From Kushneria phyllosphaerae (lineage in GTDB: Bacteria > Pseudomonadota > Gammaproteobacteria > Pseudomonadales > Halomonadaceae): 64,000 bases of DNA. Under the pieces are notes generated by a model. It was given only the letters and a program-made list of their open reading frames with translations. It made no database searches and was not told the DNA's origin. The stretch's first letter is position 1; each line of letters opens with the position of its first letter. Positions 18,098-26,902 of this stretch are shown piece after piece. The DNA lies in NCBI RefSeq assembly GCF_900312995.1, contig NZ_ONZI01000002.1:744001-808000 (forward strand), in the 5' to 3' direction. Both the position numbers and the translations under genes were made by a program.

Positions 18098-18139
18098 GCA
18101 GTGAACAGGGCCGCTGTTATAACACGGCCCTGTCACTGC
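18098..18139. promoter_or_regulatory. 42-nt imperfect palindrome upstream of the ModE-like gene
   Basis: Arms GCAGTGA(A)CAGGGCCG(C)TGTTA and TAACACGGCCCTGTCACTGC pair over 20 bases with one extra A and one extra C in the left arm. It starts 17 bases from the modE-like ATG in a divergent intergenic region. As RNA it would be a strong hairpin in the 5' leader; as DNA it could be an operator centred on TGTTATAACA. Confidence 0.55.
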
Positions 18140-18359
18140 CGCAGGTCATGGCGCCATGTCAGCCAGCGAGCCAGACCATCAACTTAAACTTATATTAAGT
18201 CTAAATTATTATTAATTTTCAATACCTTGGCGAATTCTGACCGTACAAGACAACAGTTTCAGCGCTGTAACGAGTTGTGTTCCGGCGCAAGGCCAACCAG
18301 GCTTTTGATGACCAGGCCAAACGTCTGTCAAACCCCATTCCAGGGACAGGAGAGATACG

Positions 18360-18668
18360 ATGAAAGCAGCATGGATAGCCCCTTTTATACTGGCGCTTGC
18401 CGCCACCCCAGCGCTGGCCAACGACACGGATACCGACAAGGGCCAGATGCAGGACAGTCAGATGCAAAATGGTCAGACGCAGCAGAGTACCTCCTCTGAC
18501 AACATGCATTCCGACGTGGGCAAGAATGACGCCAATCACGGTGGTCAGATGACGCGCCACACCGATGACAAGACTGCGGATAGCGACCTGGACCAGAGCG
18601 AGCTGGAAACGCGAACCCATAGAGACAGTGACATGAGCCTTGAAAAGGATACTGACACCGACACCTGA
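18360..18668 (+). CDS. Small secreted acidic protein, paralogue 1
   Basis: 102 residues. A clear signal peptide starts MKAAWIAPF and ends TPALA at about residue 20. The mature part is hydrophilic and rich in Asp, Thr, Gln, Ser and Met, ending EKDTDTDT; it has no Cys and looks disordered. AGGAGAG precedes the ATG by 6 bases. No family recognised. It shares its signal peptide and the first 26 bases of coding sequence with the gene at 18925, but the mature parts diverge. An AT-rich patch with the repeat ACTTAA-N7-TTAAGT (18182-18200) may belong to its promoter. Confidence 0.75.
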   Translation: MKAAWIAPFILALAATPALANDTDTDKGQMQDSQMQNGQTQQSTSSDNMHSDVGKNDANHGGQMTRHTDDKTADSDLDQSELETRTHRDSDMSLEKDTDTDT

Positions 18669-18690
18669 TCAACGCCTGCCCGATATAAAA

Positions 18691-18711
18691 GCGCAGCACT
18701 CGGTGCTGCGC
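18691..18711. terminator. Hairpin after the first small secreted-protein gene
   Basis: Perfect 9-bp stem GCGCAGCAC / GTGCTGCGC with loop TCG, 22 bases after the stop. The + strand has no T run after it. The A run precedes it, so it would work better as a leftward terminator. Confidence 0.5.
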
Positions 18712-18924
18712 TCCCGCACCGCTCAAATCTACCCGCTGGTCTTGTTGGCCATCCCGTGTTGACTCTCCCGAGACATTGTCATGTCTTCAGGCACTTTTTT
18801 TACCCTGATCTATAGTGTGACTAACGAGGCGTTGCTTCGTTGTCCTCGATTTCGATAGATACCGGATGTTCTGACATCAGCCCCTCAGGGCCTTGAACAG
18901 CCCATCCGAGTCAGGAGAGACCGC

Positions 18925-19281
18925 ATGAAAGCAGCATGGATAGCCCCTTTCGTTCTGGCACTTGCCACCACCCCGGCACTGGCCTCGGATACCGGCAACA
19001 ATGCCCAGCAACAAAGTCAGACGCAGGGCAGCGTCTCACCCAACGCCATCAATCCGGGGCAGGGCAAACAGCCGGATGGTCACAGCACCGGTGGCGAAAA
19101 CCAGAAGCACACTGACGATTTCTCTGCGTCCAAAACGGCCAATGCCGATACCGATATCGGTAGTGAAAGCGGCAACGATCAGGACACGAATACTGATGAC
19201 GGTGCCAGCGCTGAAGGCGCTTCGAGCGCGGACAGCAGCGCCAGTGCCGATCATGACACCCAAAACGATACGGGCACCTGA
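18925..19281 (+). CDS. Small secreted acidic protein, paralogue 2
   Basis: 118 residues with the same signal peptide pattern as its neighbour (MKAAWIAPF, then TPALA at about 20). The mature part is very hydrophilic, rich in Asp, Ser, Gly, Gln and Ala, strongly acidic toward the C-terminus (NDQDTNTDDGAS), and lacks Cys. AGGAGAG lies 6 bases before the ATG. The function is unknown. An osmotic or desiccation-related disordered protein would suit the composition, but nothing proves it. It has its own upstream region of about 210 bases and a strong terminator after it, so it is probably a separate transcription unit. Confidence 0.75.
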   Translation: MKAAWIAPFVLALATTPALASDTGNNAQQQSQTQGSVSPNAINPGQGKQPDGHSTGGENQKHTDDFSASKTANADTDIGSESGNDQDTNTDDGASAEGASSADSSASADHDTQNDTGT

Positions 19282-19356
19282 CACCGTTTTTGGATAACGT
19301 GTGCCATGCCAGACGTGCTCGGATCACCGGCGTATTGGCACATGATCTGAAAACAA

Positions 19357-19383
19357 AAACGGCCTCCCAAAGGGAGGCCGTTT
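19357..19383. terminator. Bidirectional intrinsic terminator
   Basis: Perfect 12-bp stem AAACGGCCTCCC / GGGAGGCCGTTT with a 3-base loop, A-rich on the left and T-rich on the right. It serves the small secreted-protein gene and the convergent yncE-like gene. Confidence 0.85.
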
Positions 19384-19415
19384 CAATGAACGCCATTTCA
19401 GTGACGCCGCAACGC

Positions 19416-20567
19416 TCAGGGCTTGATACGAATGATGCTGTCAGACTCCTCGGTCTGATGGCTTTCATCCAGTTTCTGCTTGAGGGACACGTAGGCCCCC
19501 GAGGCATCCGAGATTGCCGCCAGGCTGTTGGGCATCAACGGGGTCTTGATGGTATCGAGCAGCTTGTGGCTTTCCCGATCAAAAAGGGTCACCGTTTGTG
19601 CCTTGCGATTGGTCACATAAAGACGATCGCCTGTCAGCATCAGTGCCAGCGTCCCTTCGCCGCTTTTCAGCGTGTCTACGACCTTGCCGTTTTGCGTATC
19701 CAGCACCGTGACATTGCCGCTGTTGGCATTGGTAACGTACAGCTGATGTGCCTTGCCATCGAGGGCCAGATTCAACGGGCCTTCACCGCCGGTAGGCCAC
19801 TGCGCAATGATCTTGTGGCTTTTCATGTCAACCACGCGCACGGCGTTGTCCTTCATGGTGGAGACATAGATGCGCCCGGCATCATGATCCACGGCTAGAC
19901 CGGTCGCCCAGGTGCCGAAACCCTCGATGGTATCGGTCAGGGTCAGGTCTTCCCCATTAATGACCCACAAAACACTCTTGTCGCCCACGCCGGTCACATA
20001 AAGCGTATTGCTCTGCTCATCGACGCTGAGCTGGCGCGGATTGGGGCCAAAGACATCGTTCTTTTTCGCTTCGGCCTTTTCAGCTTCGGTGGCCAGTGCC
20101 AGGTGACGCGTGCTGTTGTCATCCAAGTTGATGGCGGTCACGCTCTGGTCCAGCGTATGGCCGACAAACAGCGTGTGGGTTTTCTCGTTAAGCGCCAGGC
20201 CAAAGGGCTTTTGATCCAGCTTGATGGTGTCCTTGATTTCCAGCGTCTGCGGGTCGAGTCGATAGATGCTGCCGCCCTCGCCCTCACCGTAATTATCGCT
20301 GGCGCCCTTGCCAAAGCCACCGGTCGCTGCGACATAGATCGACTGCTGCGACGGGCTGAACACCAGCTCGTAGAGCCCTCGAGCCACATCCTTTTGCGCC
20401 ACGATGTGATCGGAAACACCCTGCTGCGCGCTGCTCTGCTGCTGAGCCGGCTGCTCGGCTGCCATCGCCCAGGGCGCTGACAGGGTGACAAGCCCCAGTG
20501 CAATGAGCGTGCCCTGCAATAGGCGAGCGGAACGTGTGGCTGTCCTTGCCATGACCGTTTTTGGCAT
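19416..20567 (-). CDS. YncE-family seven-bladed beta-propeller protein, paralogue 1
   Basis: 383 residues with a long signal peptide (cleavage near APWAMAA, about 37). The rest is a chain of YVTN-type repeats such as LYVTGVGDKSVLWVING, IYVSTMKDNAVRVVDM, LYVTNANSGNVTVLDTQNGK and LYVTNRKAQTVTLFD, the pattern of a periplasmic beta-propeller. E. coli YncE, its likely relative, is induced by iron limitation through Fur. A 13/19 Fur-box match lies 74 bases upstream. The paralogue at 20672 is encoded just upstream on the same strand. The molecular role is unknown; ligand binding by the propeller is the usual guess. Confidence 0.85.
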   Translation of the reverse strand: MPKTVMARTATRSARLLQGTLIALGLVTLSAPWAMAAEQPAQQQSSAQQGVSDHIVAQKDVARGLYELVFSPSQQSIYVAATGGFGKGASDNYGEGEGGSIYRLDPQTLEIKDTIKLDQKPFGLALNEKTHTLFVGHTLDQSVTAINLDDNSTRHLALATEAEKAEAKKNDVFGPNPRQLSVDEQSNTLYVTGVGDKSVLWVINGEDLTLTDTIEGFGTWATGLAVDHDAGRIYVSTMKDNAVRVVDMKSHKIIAQWPTGGEGPLNLALDGKAHQLYVTNANSGNVTVLDTQNGKVVDTLKSGEGTLALMLTGDRLYVTNRKAQTVTLFDRESHKLLDTIKTPLMPNSLAAISDASGAYVSLKQKLDESHQTEESDSIIRIKP

Positions 20568-20640
20568 AAAAAAGTAGTCCCATGTGATCCATATTCAGAC
20601 GGGCAGGATGTCATAACATGTGACTATCCGCCACCTGAAT

Positions 20641-20659
20641 GTAAATGATTATCAGTTAA
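20641..20659 (-). promoter_or_regulatory. Fur-box candidate upstream of yncE-like paralogue 1
   Basis: On the minus strand TTAACTGATAATCATTTAC matches the 19-bp consensus GATAATGATAATCATTATC at 13 positions, including the unbroken core TGATAATCATT. It lies between the two yncE-like genes, about 74 bases before the start at 20567. Confidence 0.7.
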
Positions 20660-20671
20660 TGCCAGAGCGGT

Positions 20672-21769
20672 TCAGGGCGTTATCAGAGTGACCGTATTGC
20701 CATGCTCATCATCAGGATCGTCCTGCTTGCCGATCCGTGCTGCCTTGTTGGTCACAAAGACATGGTGCGAGGCCGGATCGATCGTGATCGTGTTGGGATG
20801 TGTGCCGGTCGGGAGGCTGGCGATCGTGCGGTAGTCCTCGCCGTCGAGCACCGTGACGGTTCCGGCATTGCGGTTGGCGACATAGACATGGTCATTATCC
20901 GAATCGAGTGCTACGCCCAGAGCGCCATCACCGGTTGGATAGCGGCCCAGCGAGTGACCGTTGTCGGCATCCATCACCTCCAGTGCGCCTGCCTGCGTGC
21001 TCGTGACCAGCAGCCGCTGACGCTTGTGATCCATCTCGATATCGATCGGCCCTTCAACGGTCGTGGGCCAGGTCTCTACCACTGATTCCTGATCGAGATC
21101 GATCACCGCAATGGCGTTATCGCCCATCAGCGTCACATAAAGGCGATGATGCGCCTCATCCAGCACCAGCCCGGTCGGGCGCTTGCCGATATGCTCGATG
21201 GCCGGCATCTGCTCAAGCGTTGTGGTATCAACAACCCACACCTTGCCATCGTTGGCCACACCCGTGATGTAGGCGCGCCCGGTGCTCTGATCGATCACCA
21301 CATGACGCGGTTCGGCATGCTTTTTTTCACCTTTGGGTACCGGCTGATCCGGATCCGCCAGTACCAGTGTGGTCAGTATTTTGCCGCTGCGATCATCAAG
21401 GATGGTCAATGAGCCATCCCGACTGCCGGTGGCATAAAGACGGTGCTGCTTTTGATCCACCGCCAGACCAAACACCTGACGGGGCGTTCTGACCGTATCA
21501 AGGGTGGCCAGTGTCTTCGGGTCCAGACGGAAGATACGCCCGCCATCCTTATCACCCTTTGAGCCGCCACCAGCCACGAAAAGCTGCTGCTGATCCAAAC
21601 TGTAAACGCCGTCATACAGACCGTGATCAAGCCTGACGCTCTTGCTGACAAGGGGTGTGGTCGGCTCGGCCATCGCCTGCGTCGAGAGAATGGCGCTCAT
21701 GACCACTGCAGCCACTGCCGACACCCGGCGCCCATTGCCTCGTGATGTTTCTGCCCTGCCTGCTGCCAT
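20672..21769 (-). CDS. YncE-family beta-propeller protein, paralogue 2
   Basis: 365 residues from the ATG at 21769, chosen for AAGGGA 8 bases upstream; an in-frame ATG at 21838 would add 23 residues before the signal peptide. The signal peptide ends near STQAMAE (about 35). Repeated blades include LYATGSRDGSLTILDD, AYITGVANDGKVWVVD, LYVTLMGDNAIAVIDL, HVYVANRNAGTVTVLD and HVFVTNKAARIG. It is a clear paralogue of the gene after it and has its own Fur-box match at 21880-21898. The gap to paralogue 1 (104 bases, with another Fur box) suggests two promoters rather than one operon. Confidence 0.85.
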   Translation of the reverse strand: MAAGRAETSRGNGRRVSAVAAVVMSAILSTQAMAEPTTPLVSKSVRLDHGLYDGVYSLDQQQLFVAGGGSKGDKDGGRIFRLDPKTLATLDTVRTPRQVFGLAVDQKQHRLYATGSRDGSLTILDDRSGKILTTLVLADPDQPVPKGEKKHAEPRHVVIDQSTGRAYITGVANDGKVWVVDTTTLEQMPAIEHIGKRPTGLVLDEAHHRLYVTLMGDNAIAVIDLDQESVVETWPTTVEGPIDIEMDHKRQRLLVTSTQAGALEVMDADNGHSLGRYPTGDGALGVALDSDNDHVYVANRNAGTVTVLDGEDYRTIASLPTGTHPNTITIDPASHHVFVTNKAARIGKQDDPDDEHGNTVTLITP

Positions 21770-21879
21770 GTCTGATTCCCTTTTAACGCTGCACGCACCC
21801 ACAGACCCTGTCGTCTTGAACCGACCGCCTCGGGACATGACATGCCGCTCGATTATGTATTGAAACCATAACTTTACTT

Positions 21880-21898
21880 AAAAATGAGAATGATTAAC
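21880..21898. promoter_or_regulatory. Fur-box candidate in a divergent intergenic region
   Basis: AAAAATGAGAATGATTAAC matches the Fur consensus GATAATGATAATCATTATC at 14 of 19 positions. It lies 111 bases before yncE-like paralogue 2 and about 220 before the divergent esterase gene, so it could control both. Confidence 0.75.
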
Positions 21899-22117
21899 AT
21901 TAACCATCGGAAAATTGGGGCTCCTGCGGACATTTGCTCAGGACAGCGCCTGTAAAGCGCATAAATCAAGCCACCTGCAACAAGATGGAAAGCGGTCTTC
22001 ATTTGCCACAGACCACCCCGGCTTTCCATACTGACGTGGTAGCGAGGAACAGACGTTACCCGCAGCAAACGTTGTTGGCGCGGTCACCAGCGATACCACA
22101 AATCATTGCGAGGCCTC

Positions 22118-23089
22118 ATGACACTGCATGCCAACTGTGATGGCACCCGACGCCGATTGCTCAAGGGTGCCACCGCCGGCGCTCTGCTCTCATTGCTGCC
22201 AGGGGCGCTCTGGCCGCTTTCTGCCGAAGCGCGCCCGGACCCGGAGTTCAACCAGCCGCTGCCGCCGGGCATCGTCGAGAAGGGGTCAGGCGTTTATGAT
22301 TTCAGGGTACATCGACTGGCAAGTCCGGATGGGCAGCGTCACTACCGCATTACCGTGGCCATTCCCAAAAAAGCGCCCCCTGAAGCGGGCTATACCCCGG
22401 TCTACCTGCTCGATGGCAATGCTGCTCTGGCCGCACTGGATGAACAGCACCTGAAAGCGATGGATGGTGCGATACCACCGGTGCTGATCGCGCTGGGCTA
22501 CGACACGGATCAGCGCTTCGATGTGGTCGCGCGTCAGTGGGACTACACGCCAAAACGCCCGGAACAGGCGCCGATCATCAATGATCGTGACCCAGAGCGT
22601 CGTGGTGGCGGCGCTGACGACTTCATTACATTGTTGAATGACACCCTCATGGCGGAGGCCGAGCGTAACCTGCCCATCAACACGGCCGAGCGCGCCCTCT
22701 GGGGTCACTCCTTTGGCGGACTGTTTGTTCTGCACGCGCTTTTTACCCGACCTGCGCTGTTTGATCACTGGTATGCGGCCAGCCCCTCACTGAGCTGGAA
22801 CGGCTATCAGGTCGTTGCAGAAGCGGGTCAGTTTCAGTGGCCGACGGATCATCCAGGCAGCGCCCTTTTAATGCGCGGCGACGCCGAACTCAAACGCCAC
22901 GGCCCCTACTCCAACGGTGGCAGTGACAAGGAGATTAACGATCAAATGCGAAATCTGGCACAACAGATGGACCGGCTGCCCGGCTTTGAGGCACGTTTTG
23001 AAGTGCTTGAAGGGATGGGACATGGTGCCGCGCTGGCGCGTTCGCTCAAGCTGACCCTTTCAGACATCAGCGGCGCGGCTTTGACGTAA
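22118..23089 (+). CDS. Exported alpha/beta hydrolase, siderophore-esterase-like
   Basis: 323 residues from the ATG at 22118 (GAGG at 5 bases). The N-terminus has a twin-arginine-type signal (GTRRRLLKGATAGALLSLLP), so it is probably exported folded through Tat. The body reads like the Fes/IroE/BesA esterase family: YTPVYLLDGNAALAAL, then the nucleophile elbow GHSFGGLFVLHAL with the catalytic Ser, AASPSLSWNG, and GMGHGAAL with the probable catalytic His. Such enzymes open ferri-siderophores or trilactones to free iron. Its position opposite two Fur-linked yncE-like genes supports an iron role. A general esterase is the alternative. Confidence 0.8.
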   Translation: MTLHANCDGTRRRLLKGATAGALLSLLPGALWPLSAEARPDPEFNQPLPPGIVEKGSGVYDFRVHRLASPDGQRHYRITVAIPKKAPPEAGYTPVYLLDGNAALAALDEQHLKAMDGAIPPVLIALGYDTDQRFDVVARQWDYTPKRPEQAPIINDRDPERRGGGADDFITLLNDTLMAEAERNLPINTAERALWGHSFGGLFVLHALFTRPALFDHWYAASPSLSWNGYQVVAEAGQFQWPTDHPGSALLMRGDAELKRHGPYSNGGSDKEINDQMRNLAQQMDRLPGFEARFEVLEGMGHGAALARSLKLTLSDISGAALT

Positions 23090-23114
23090 AAAACCTGACA
23101 TGACGAACACGAAA

Positions 23115-23141
23115 TGACCGGCGCGCCAGGCGGGCCGGTCA
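23115..23141. terminator. Stem-loop between convergent genes
   Basis: TGACCGGC / GCCGGTCA, 8-bp stem with an 11-base loop, between the esterase and glpT-like stops. There is no T run, so terminator strength is uncertain. Confidence 0.5.
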
Positions 23142-23162
23142 GTCACAGGCATCACGCTCGCA

Positions 23163-24497
23163 TCAGGCGGCGCGTTTGGTCGGTGCCTGGCGAAGCGTCA
23201 GTGCCAGCAGCAAAATGGCCAGAATGCAGGCCCCCACCAGCAGTGCGAAACCACCGTCCCAGCCGTAGTGGTCCACCGTATAGCCCACCAGCGCACTGGC
23301 GGCGACCGACCCGCCCAGATAGCCGAAAAGCCCGGTAAAGCCGGCCGCAGTGCCGGCGGCCTTTTTGGGCACCAGCTCCAGCGCATGCAGCCCGATCAGC
23401 ATGACAGGTCCATAGATCAAAAAGCCGATGGCGATCAGACACAGCATATCGATGGTCGGATTACCGGGCGGGTTGAGCCAGTAAAGCACGGTAAAGATCG
23501 TGACCAGCGCCATAAAGCAGATACCGGTCGCGCCGCGATTGCCGCGAAACAGCTTGTCGGAGAGCCAGCCGCACAAAAGCGTGCCGGGAATACCTGCCCA
23601 TTCATAGAGAAAATAGGCCCAGGAAGACTTGTCGACCGTGAAGTGCTTGACCTCCTGAAGGTAGGTCGGCGCCCAGTCGAGCACGCCGTAGCGCAGCAGA
23701 TAGACAAAAACGTTGGCCAGCGCGATACACCACAGCAGACGGTTTTTCAGCACATGCTCAACGAAGATTTCGCGGGCGGAAAATTCACGCTCGTGGCTGT
23801 CATCGTAGCCTTCCGGATAATCGTTTTTGTACTTCTCGATCGGCGGCAACCCACAGGTCTGCGGCGTATCGCGCATGGTCAGAAGCGCAAAGACGGCCAC
23901 CCCCACGGCGACGGTCGCCGGCACATAAAAGGCCGAACGCCAGTCGTTGAACCAGGCCATGCCCAGAATGAACAGCGGCCCGATCAGACCACCGCCCACG
24001 TTATGCGCCACGTTCCATACCGACACCACACTGCCGCGCTCATGCTTTGACCACCAGTGCACCATGGTGCGTCCACACGGCGGCCATCCCATGCCCTGCA
24101 CCCAGCCGTTGAGAAACAGCAGTACGAACATGATGGCAATGCTGGACGTTGCCCACTCGGAGAAGCCGAACAGGAACATGATCAGCGCCGAGCACAAAAG
24201 CCCTGCCGGCAGGAAATAGCGCGGGTTGGAGCGATCCGACACCGCCCCCATCAAAAACTTGGAAATGCCATAGGCAATCGAGACGCCGGCCAGCGCCAGC
24301 CCCAGATCACCGCGGGAATACCCCTGCTCCACCAGACTGGGGATGGCCAGGGTAAAGTTCTTGCGGACCAGATAGTAACCGGCATAGCCGATAAAGATTC
24401 CGGCAAAGATCTGCCAGCGCAGGCGCTTGTAAGTACCGTCGATATCCGCTTCTGGGAGCGGTTTACCGGGACTTCCAGCCTTGAAGATTCCGTACAT
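23163..24497 (-). CDS. glpT: Organophosphate:phosphate antiporter, GlpT-like (MFS)
   Basis: Inner-membrane major-facilitator carrier that exchanges glycerol 3-phosphate for phosphate. 444 residues, about 12 membrane helices. Segments typical of GlpT/UhpT are visible: [57 protein letters not shown] and [21 protein letters not shown]. The two substrate-binding arginines of GlpT fit the RKN and YLLRYG positions. No glycerol genes flank it, so the substrate is assigned from family resemblance only; UhpT/UhpC-type carriers are the alternative. GAGG precedes the ATG. Confidence 0.85.
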   Translation of the reverse strand: MYGIFKAGSPGKPLPEADIDGTYKRLRWQIFAGIFIGYAGYYLVRKNFTLAIPSLVEQGYSRGDLGLALAGVSIAYGISKFLMGAVSDRSNPRYFLPAGLLCSALIMFLFGFSEWATSSIAIMFVLLFLNGWVQGMGWPPCGRTMVHWWSKHERGSVVSVWNVAHNVGGGLIGPLFILGMAWFNDWRSAFYVPATVAVGVAVFALLTMRDTPQTCGLPPIEKYKNDYPEGYDDSHEREFSAREIFVEHVLKNRLLWCIALANVFVYLLRYGVLDWAPTYLQEVKHFTVDKSSWAYFLYEWAGIPGTLLCGWLSDKLFRGNRGATGICFMALVTIFTVLYWLNPPGNPTIDMLCLIAIGFLIYGPVMLIGLHALELVPKKAAGTAAGFTGLFGYLGGSVAASALVGYTVDHYGWDGGFALLVGACILAILLLALTLRQAPTKRAA

Positions 24498-24715
24498 GAA
24501 TGCCTCGATGTCTGTGACATGACGCGCCGCAGATTATGGTGTATCCCACAGGCGAGATAGATCTCTGTCACGGCGCTGTCATCAAAATGTCACATTTTGT
24601 TGTAACCCCCTATCGAGACCTTGGTCGTGACCACCCTGCCGGGCCTTTATTCACCGGCCTTCAGACCCTGTGCGTCTGGTCCAATAACATGAATTCTGGA
24701 GGACATGGCGTGAAA

Positions 24716-24736
24716 ACCCTATAGTGGCTGCAGGGT
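24716..24736. promoter_or_regulatory. CadR/PbrR-type MerR operator
   Basis: ACCCT-N11-AGGGT with inner ATAGTGGCTGC, nearly identical to remembered CadR boxes of Pseudomonas. It is 19 bases before the regulator's ATG. The flanking -35 and -10 positions for rightward reading are poor. On the opposite strand TGACC is at the -35 position. Confidence 0.75.
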
Positions 24737-24755
24737 CATGACACAGGAGGCGCTC

Positions 24756-25187
24756 ATGAAGATTGGAGAACTGGCCCGGGAAACCGGCTGCAGCAGTCAG
24801 ACCATTCGCTTTTACGAGCGCGAGGGGCTGCTGCCCGCCCCGCATCGCAGTGAAAGCAACTATCGCCACTACGGCCCAACGCATCTCAAGCGGCTGAGCT
24901 TTATTCGCAACTGTCGGGCGCTGGCCATGAGTCATGCCGAGATTCACGCCCTGCTGGCGCTGGTGGATGAACCCAGGGGCAACTGTCAGGCCATCGATGC
25001 GCTACTTGATGAACACATCCATCACGTCGAAGTGCGTCTTCGAGAACTTGATCAGCTGCACGGTCAGCTCACGAGTCTGCGGGACAAGTGCGGGCAGGCC
25101 AGCCCCGTGAATGATTGCGGCATCGTACATGGTCTGGAAGAGATGTCATGGGAGGAAGAGCCCGGCAACGCCACGCATCTGGGCTAG
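24756..25187 (+). CDS. Cd(II)/Pb(II)-responsive MerR-family regulator, CadR-like
   Basis: 143 residues from the ATG at 24756, preceded by a full AGGAGG at 5 bases. The winged-helix part reads MKIGELARETGCSSQTIRFY then EREGLLPAPHRSESNYRHY, close to CadR/PbrR. Metal-binding Cys are present at the expected places: RGNCQA in the dimerisation helix region, DKCGQ and NDCGIVH in the C-terminal loop. Unlike CadR it has no His-rich tail. A matching operator lies directly upstream, implying autoregulation. No cadA/zntA-type efflux pump is next to it, so its main target must be elsewhere in the genome. Confidence 0.88.
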   Translation: MKIGELARETGCSSQTIRFYEREGLLPAPHRSESNYRHYGPTHLKRLSFIRNCRALAMSHAEIHALLALVDEPRGNCQAIDALLDEHIHHVEVRLRELDQLHGQLTSLRDKCGQASPVNDCGIVHGLEEMSWEEEPGNATHLG

Positions 25188-25213
25188 CCGGGCAGCAGAT
25201 CCTTTTTTGAAAC

Positions 25214-25780
25214 TCAGGTCCGCGGCAGGGTCACGCCACGCTGGCCCATGTACTTGCCACCGCGGTCCTTGTAGGAGATATCGCACACTTCATCGGACTC
25301 GAAAAAGAGCATCTGCGCCACACCCTCGTTGGCGTAGATCCGTGCCGGCAGGTTGGTGGTATTGGAGAACTCAAGCGTCACGTGCCCTTCCCACTCCGGC
25401 TCCAGCGGCGTGACGTTGACGATGATGCCGCAGCGCGCGTAGGTCGACTTGCCCAGACAGATCGTCAGCACGTTACGCGGAATGCGGAAATATTCCACCG
25501 TGCGCGCCAGGGCAAAGGAGTTGGGCGGAATCACGCAGGCATCACCCTTCACGTCCACAAAGCTCTTTTCGTCAAAGTATTTGGGATCGACGGTCGCTGA
25601 GTGAATATTGGTGAAGACCTTGAATTCATCGGAGCATCGCACGTCGTAGCCATAGCTTGACGTACCATAGGAGATGACGCGCTGATCACCGGCATGACGG
25701 ACCTGATCGTACTCGAACGGCTCGATCATGCCGTGTTCCTGCGCCATGCGGCGAATCCATTTGTCTGCCTTGATGCTCAC
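25214..25780 (-). CDS. dcd: dCTP deaminase
   Basis: Converts dCTP to dUTP, the first step of dTTP supply in many gammaproteobacteria. 188 residues from a GTG start at 25780, chosen because Dcd proteins begin (M)[20 protein letters not shown] and AGGA lies 8 bases upstream; a longer frame to 25867 adds residues that Dcd lacks. Conserved parts include [23 protein letters not shown] and [17 protein letters not shown] with the catalytic Glu. It lies after mrp on the same strand, a common pairing in pseudomonads. Confidence 0.95.
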   Translation of the reverse strand: MSIKADKWIRRMAQEHGMIEPFEYDQVRHAGDQRVISYGTSSYGYDVRCSDEFKVFTNIHSATVDPKYFDEKSFVDVKGDACVIPPNSFALARTVEYFRIPRNVLTICLGKSTYARCGIIVNVTPLEPEWEGHVTLEFSNTTNLPARIYANEGVAQMLFFESDEVCDISYKDRGGKYMGQRGVTLPRT

Positions 25781-25944
25781 GAGGGGTGTCCTGTCGCAAT
25801 GCCTGAAATAAAATAGGGTGAGTCGATACGGCGCCGAAGAACCAGAGTGTCCGGCAACCGTATCCAAAAGCCGGGCATGATACCGGCACGGCCAGACCGA
25901 CTAAAGCCTTTCCCAGGCTTCAGTCGGTCCGGGCGAGCACGTGA

Positions 25945-26751
25945 TCAGTCGCCGAAGCTGATCGCCGGGCCGCTTTCGCGGGTTTTACCGCCAAGCTGCT
26001 CATCGATACGGGCGCTGATCGCCATGAAGGCGCGGGCCGCATCGCTTTCGGGGTCGGCGACCACGGTCGGACGACCGCCATCAACCTGCTCGCGAATGCT
26101 CATGGTCAGCGGCAGGCGCCCCAGCACTTCAGTGTCGTACTGCGCCGCAATGCGCGCGCCGCCACCTTCGCCGAAGACTGCCTCTTCGTGGCCACAGTTC
26201 GAGCACACGTGGGTGCTCATGTTCTCGACCACACCCAACACCGGCACGTTGACCTTGCGAAACATCTCGATGCCCTTGCGCGCATCCAGCAGCGCAATGT
26301 CCTGCGGCGTGGTCACAATCACCGAACCCGACACCGGCACCTGCTGCGACAGCGTCAGCTGAATGTCACCCGTGCCTGGCGGCATGTCGATAAAGAGATA
26401 ATCCAGCTCGCCCCAGCCGGTCTGGGTCAGAAGCTGCTGAAAGGCGCCGGCCACCATTGGTCCACGCCAGACCATGGCGGTTTCGGTATCCACCAGCACG
26501 GCCATGGACATCATTTTCAGCCCGTGCGCCTCGATCGGCTTCATGGTCTTGTCATCGACCATGGTGGGCCGGGTGCCGGGCTTGATGCCCAGCATCTGGG
26601 CCTGGCTGGGGCCATAGATATCGGCGTCCAGAAGGCCGACGCGATGACCCTGCGCGGCCATGGCCAGCGCCAGGTTGACGGTCACGGTAGACTTGCCCAC
26701 ACCGCCCTTGCCGGAGGCAACGGCCACTACATGTTTGACTGTTTCGAGCAC
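25945..26751 (-). CDS. mrp: Mrp/ApbC iron-sulfur cluster carrier ATPase
   Basis: Cytoplasmic P-loop NTPase that delivers Fe-S clusters to apoproteins. 268 residues. Walker A SGKGGVGKSTVTVNLA starts at about residue 13, LLDADIYGPSQ and FIDMPPGTGDIQ follow, and the cluster-binding pair is in HVCSNCGHEE. The N-terminal MIP18-like domain of E. coli ApbC is absent, so this is the short form, or the frame starts late. A TATACT on the minus strand near 26818 could be its -10 box. mrp often stands divergent from metG; here metG is 5.4 kb away. Confidence 0.92.
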   Translation of the reverse strand: MLETVKHVVAVASGKGGVGKSTVTVNLALAMAAQGHRVGLLDADIYGPSQAQMLGIKPGTRPTMVDDKTMKPIEAHGLKMMSMAVLVDTETAMVWRGPMVAGAFQQLLTQTGWGELDYLFIDMPPGTGDIQLTLSQQVPVSGSVIVTTPQDIALLDARKGIEMFRKVNVPVLGVVENMSTHVCSNCGHEEAVFGEGGGARIAAQYDTEVLGRLPLTMSIREQVDGGRPTVVADPESDAARAFMAISARIDEQLGGKTRESGPAISFGD

Positions 26752-26902
26752 TGCCTGTCTCCTGTCAATTCCCTGCCGACACCGCCTGTCATGGCTGCGA
26801 TGTCATGATCGAGCGATAGTATAAACCCTCACCCGCCGACAATCCCAGGTGAAACACTCGGATATGGACGTCCCTCGTCCCATCCGGCCTTCCCCTTTCG
26901 TC

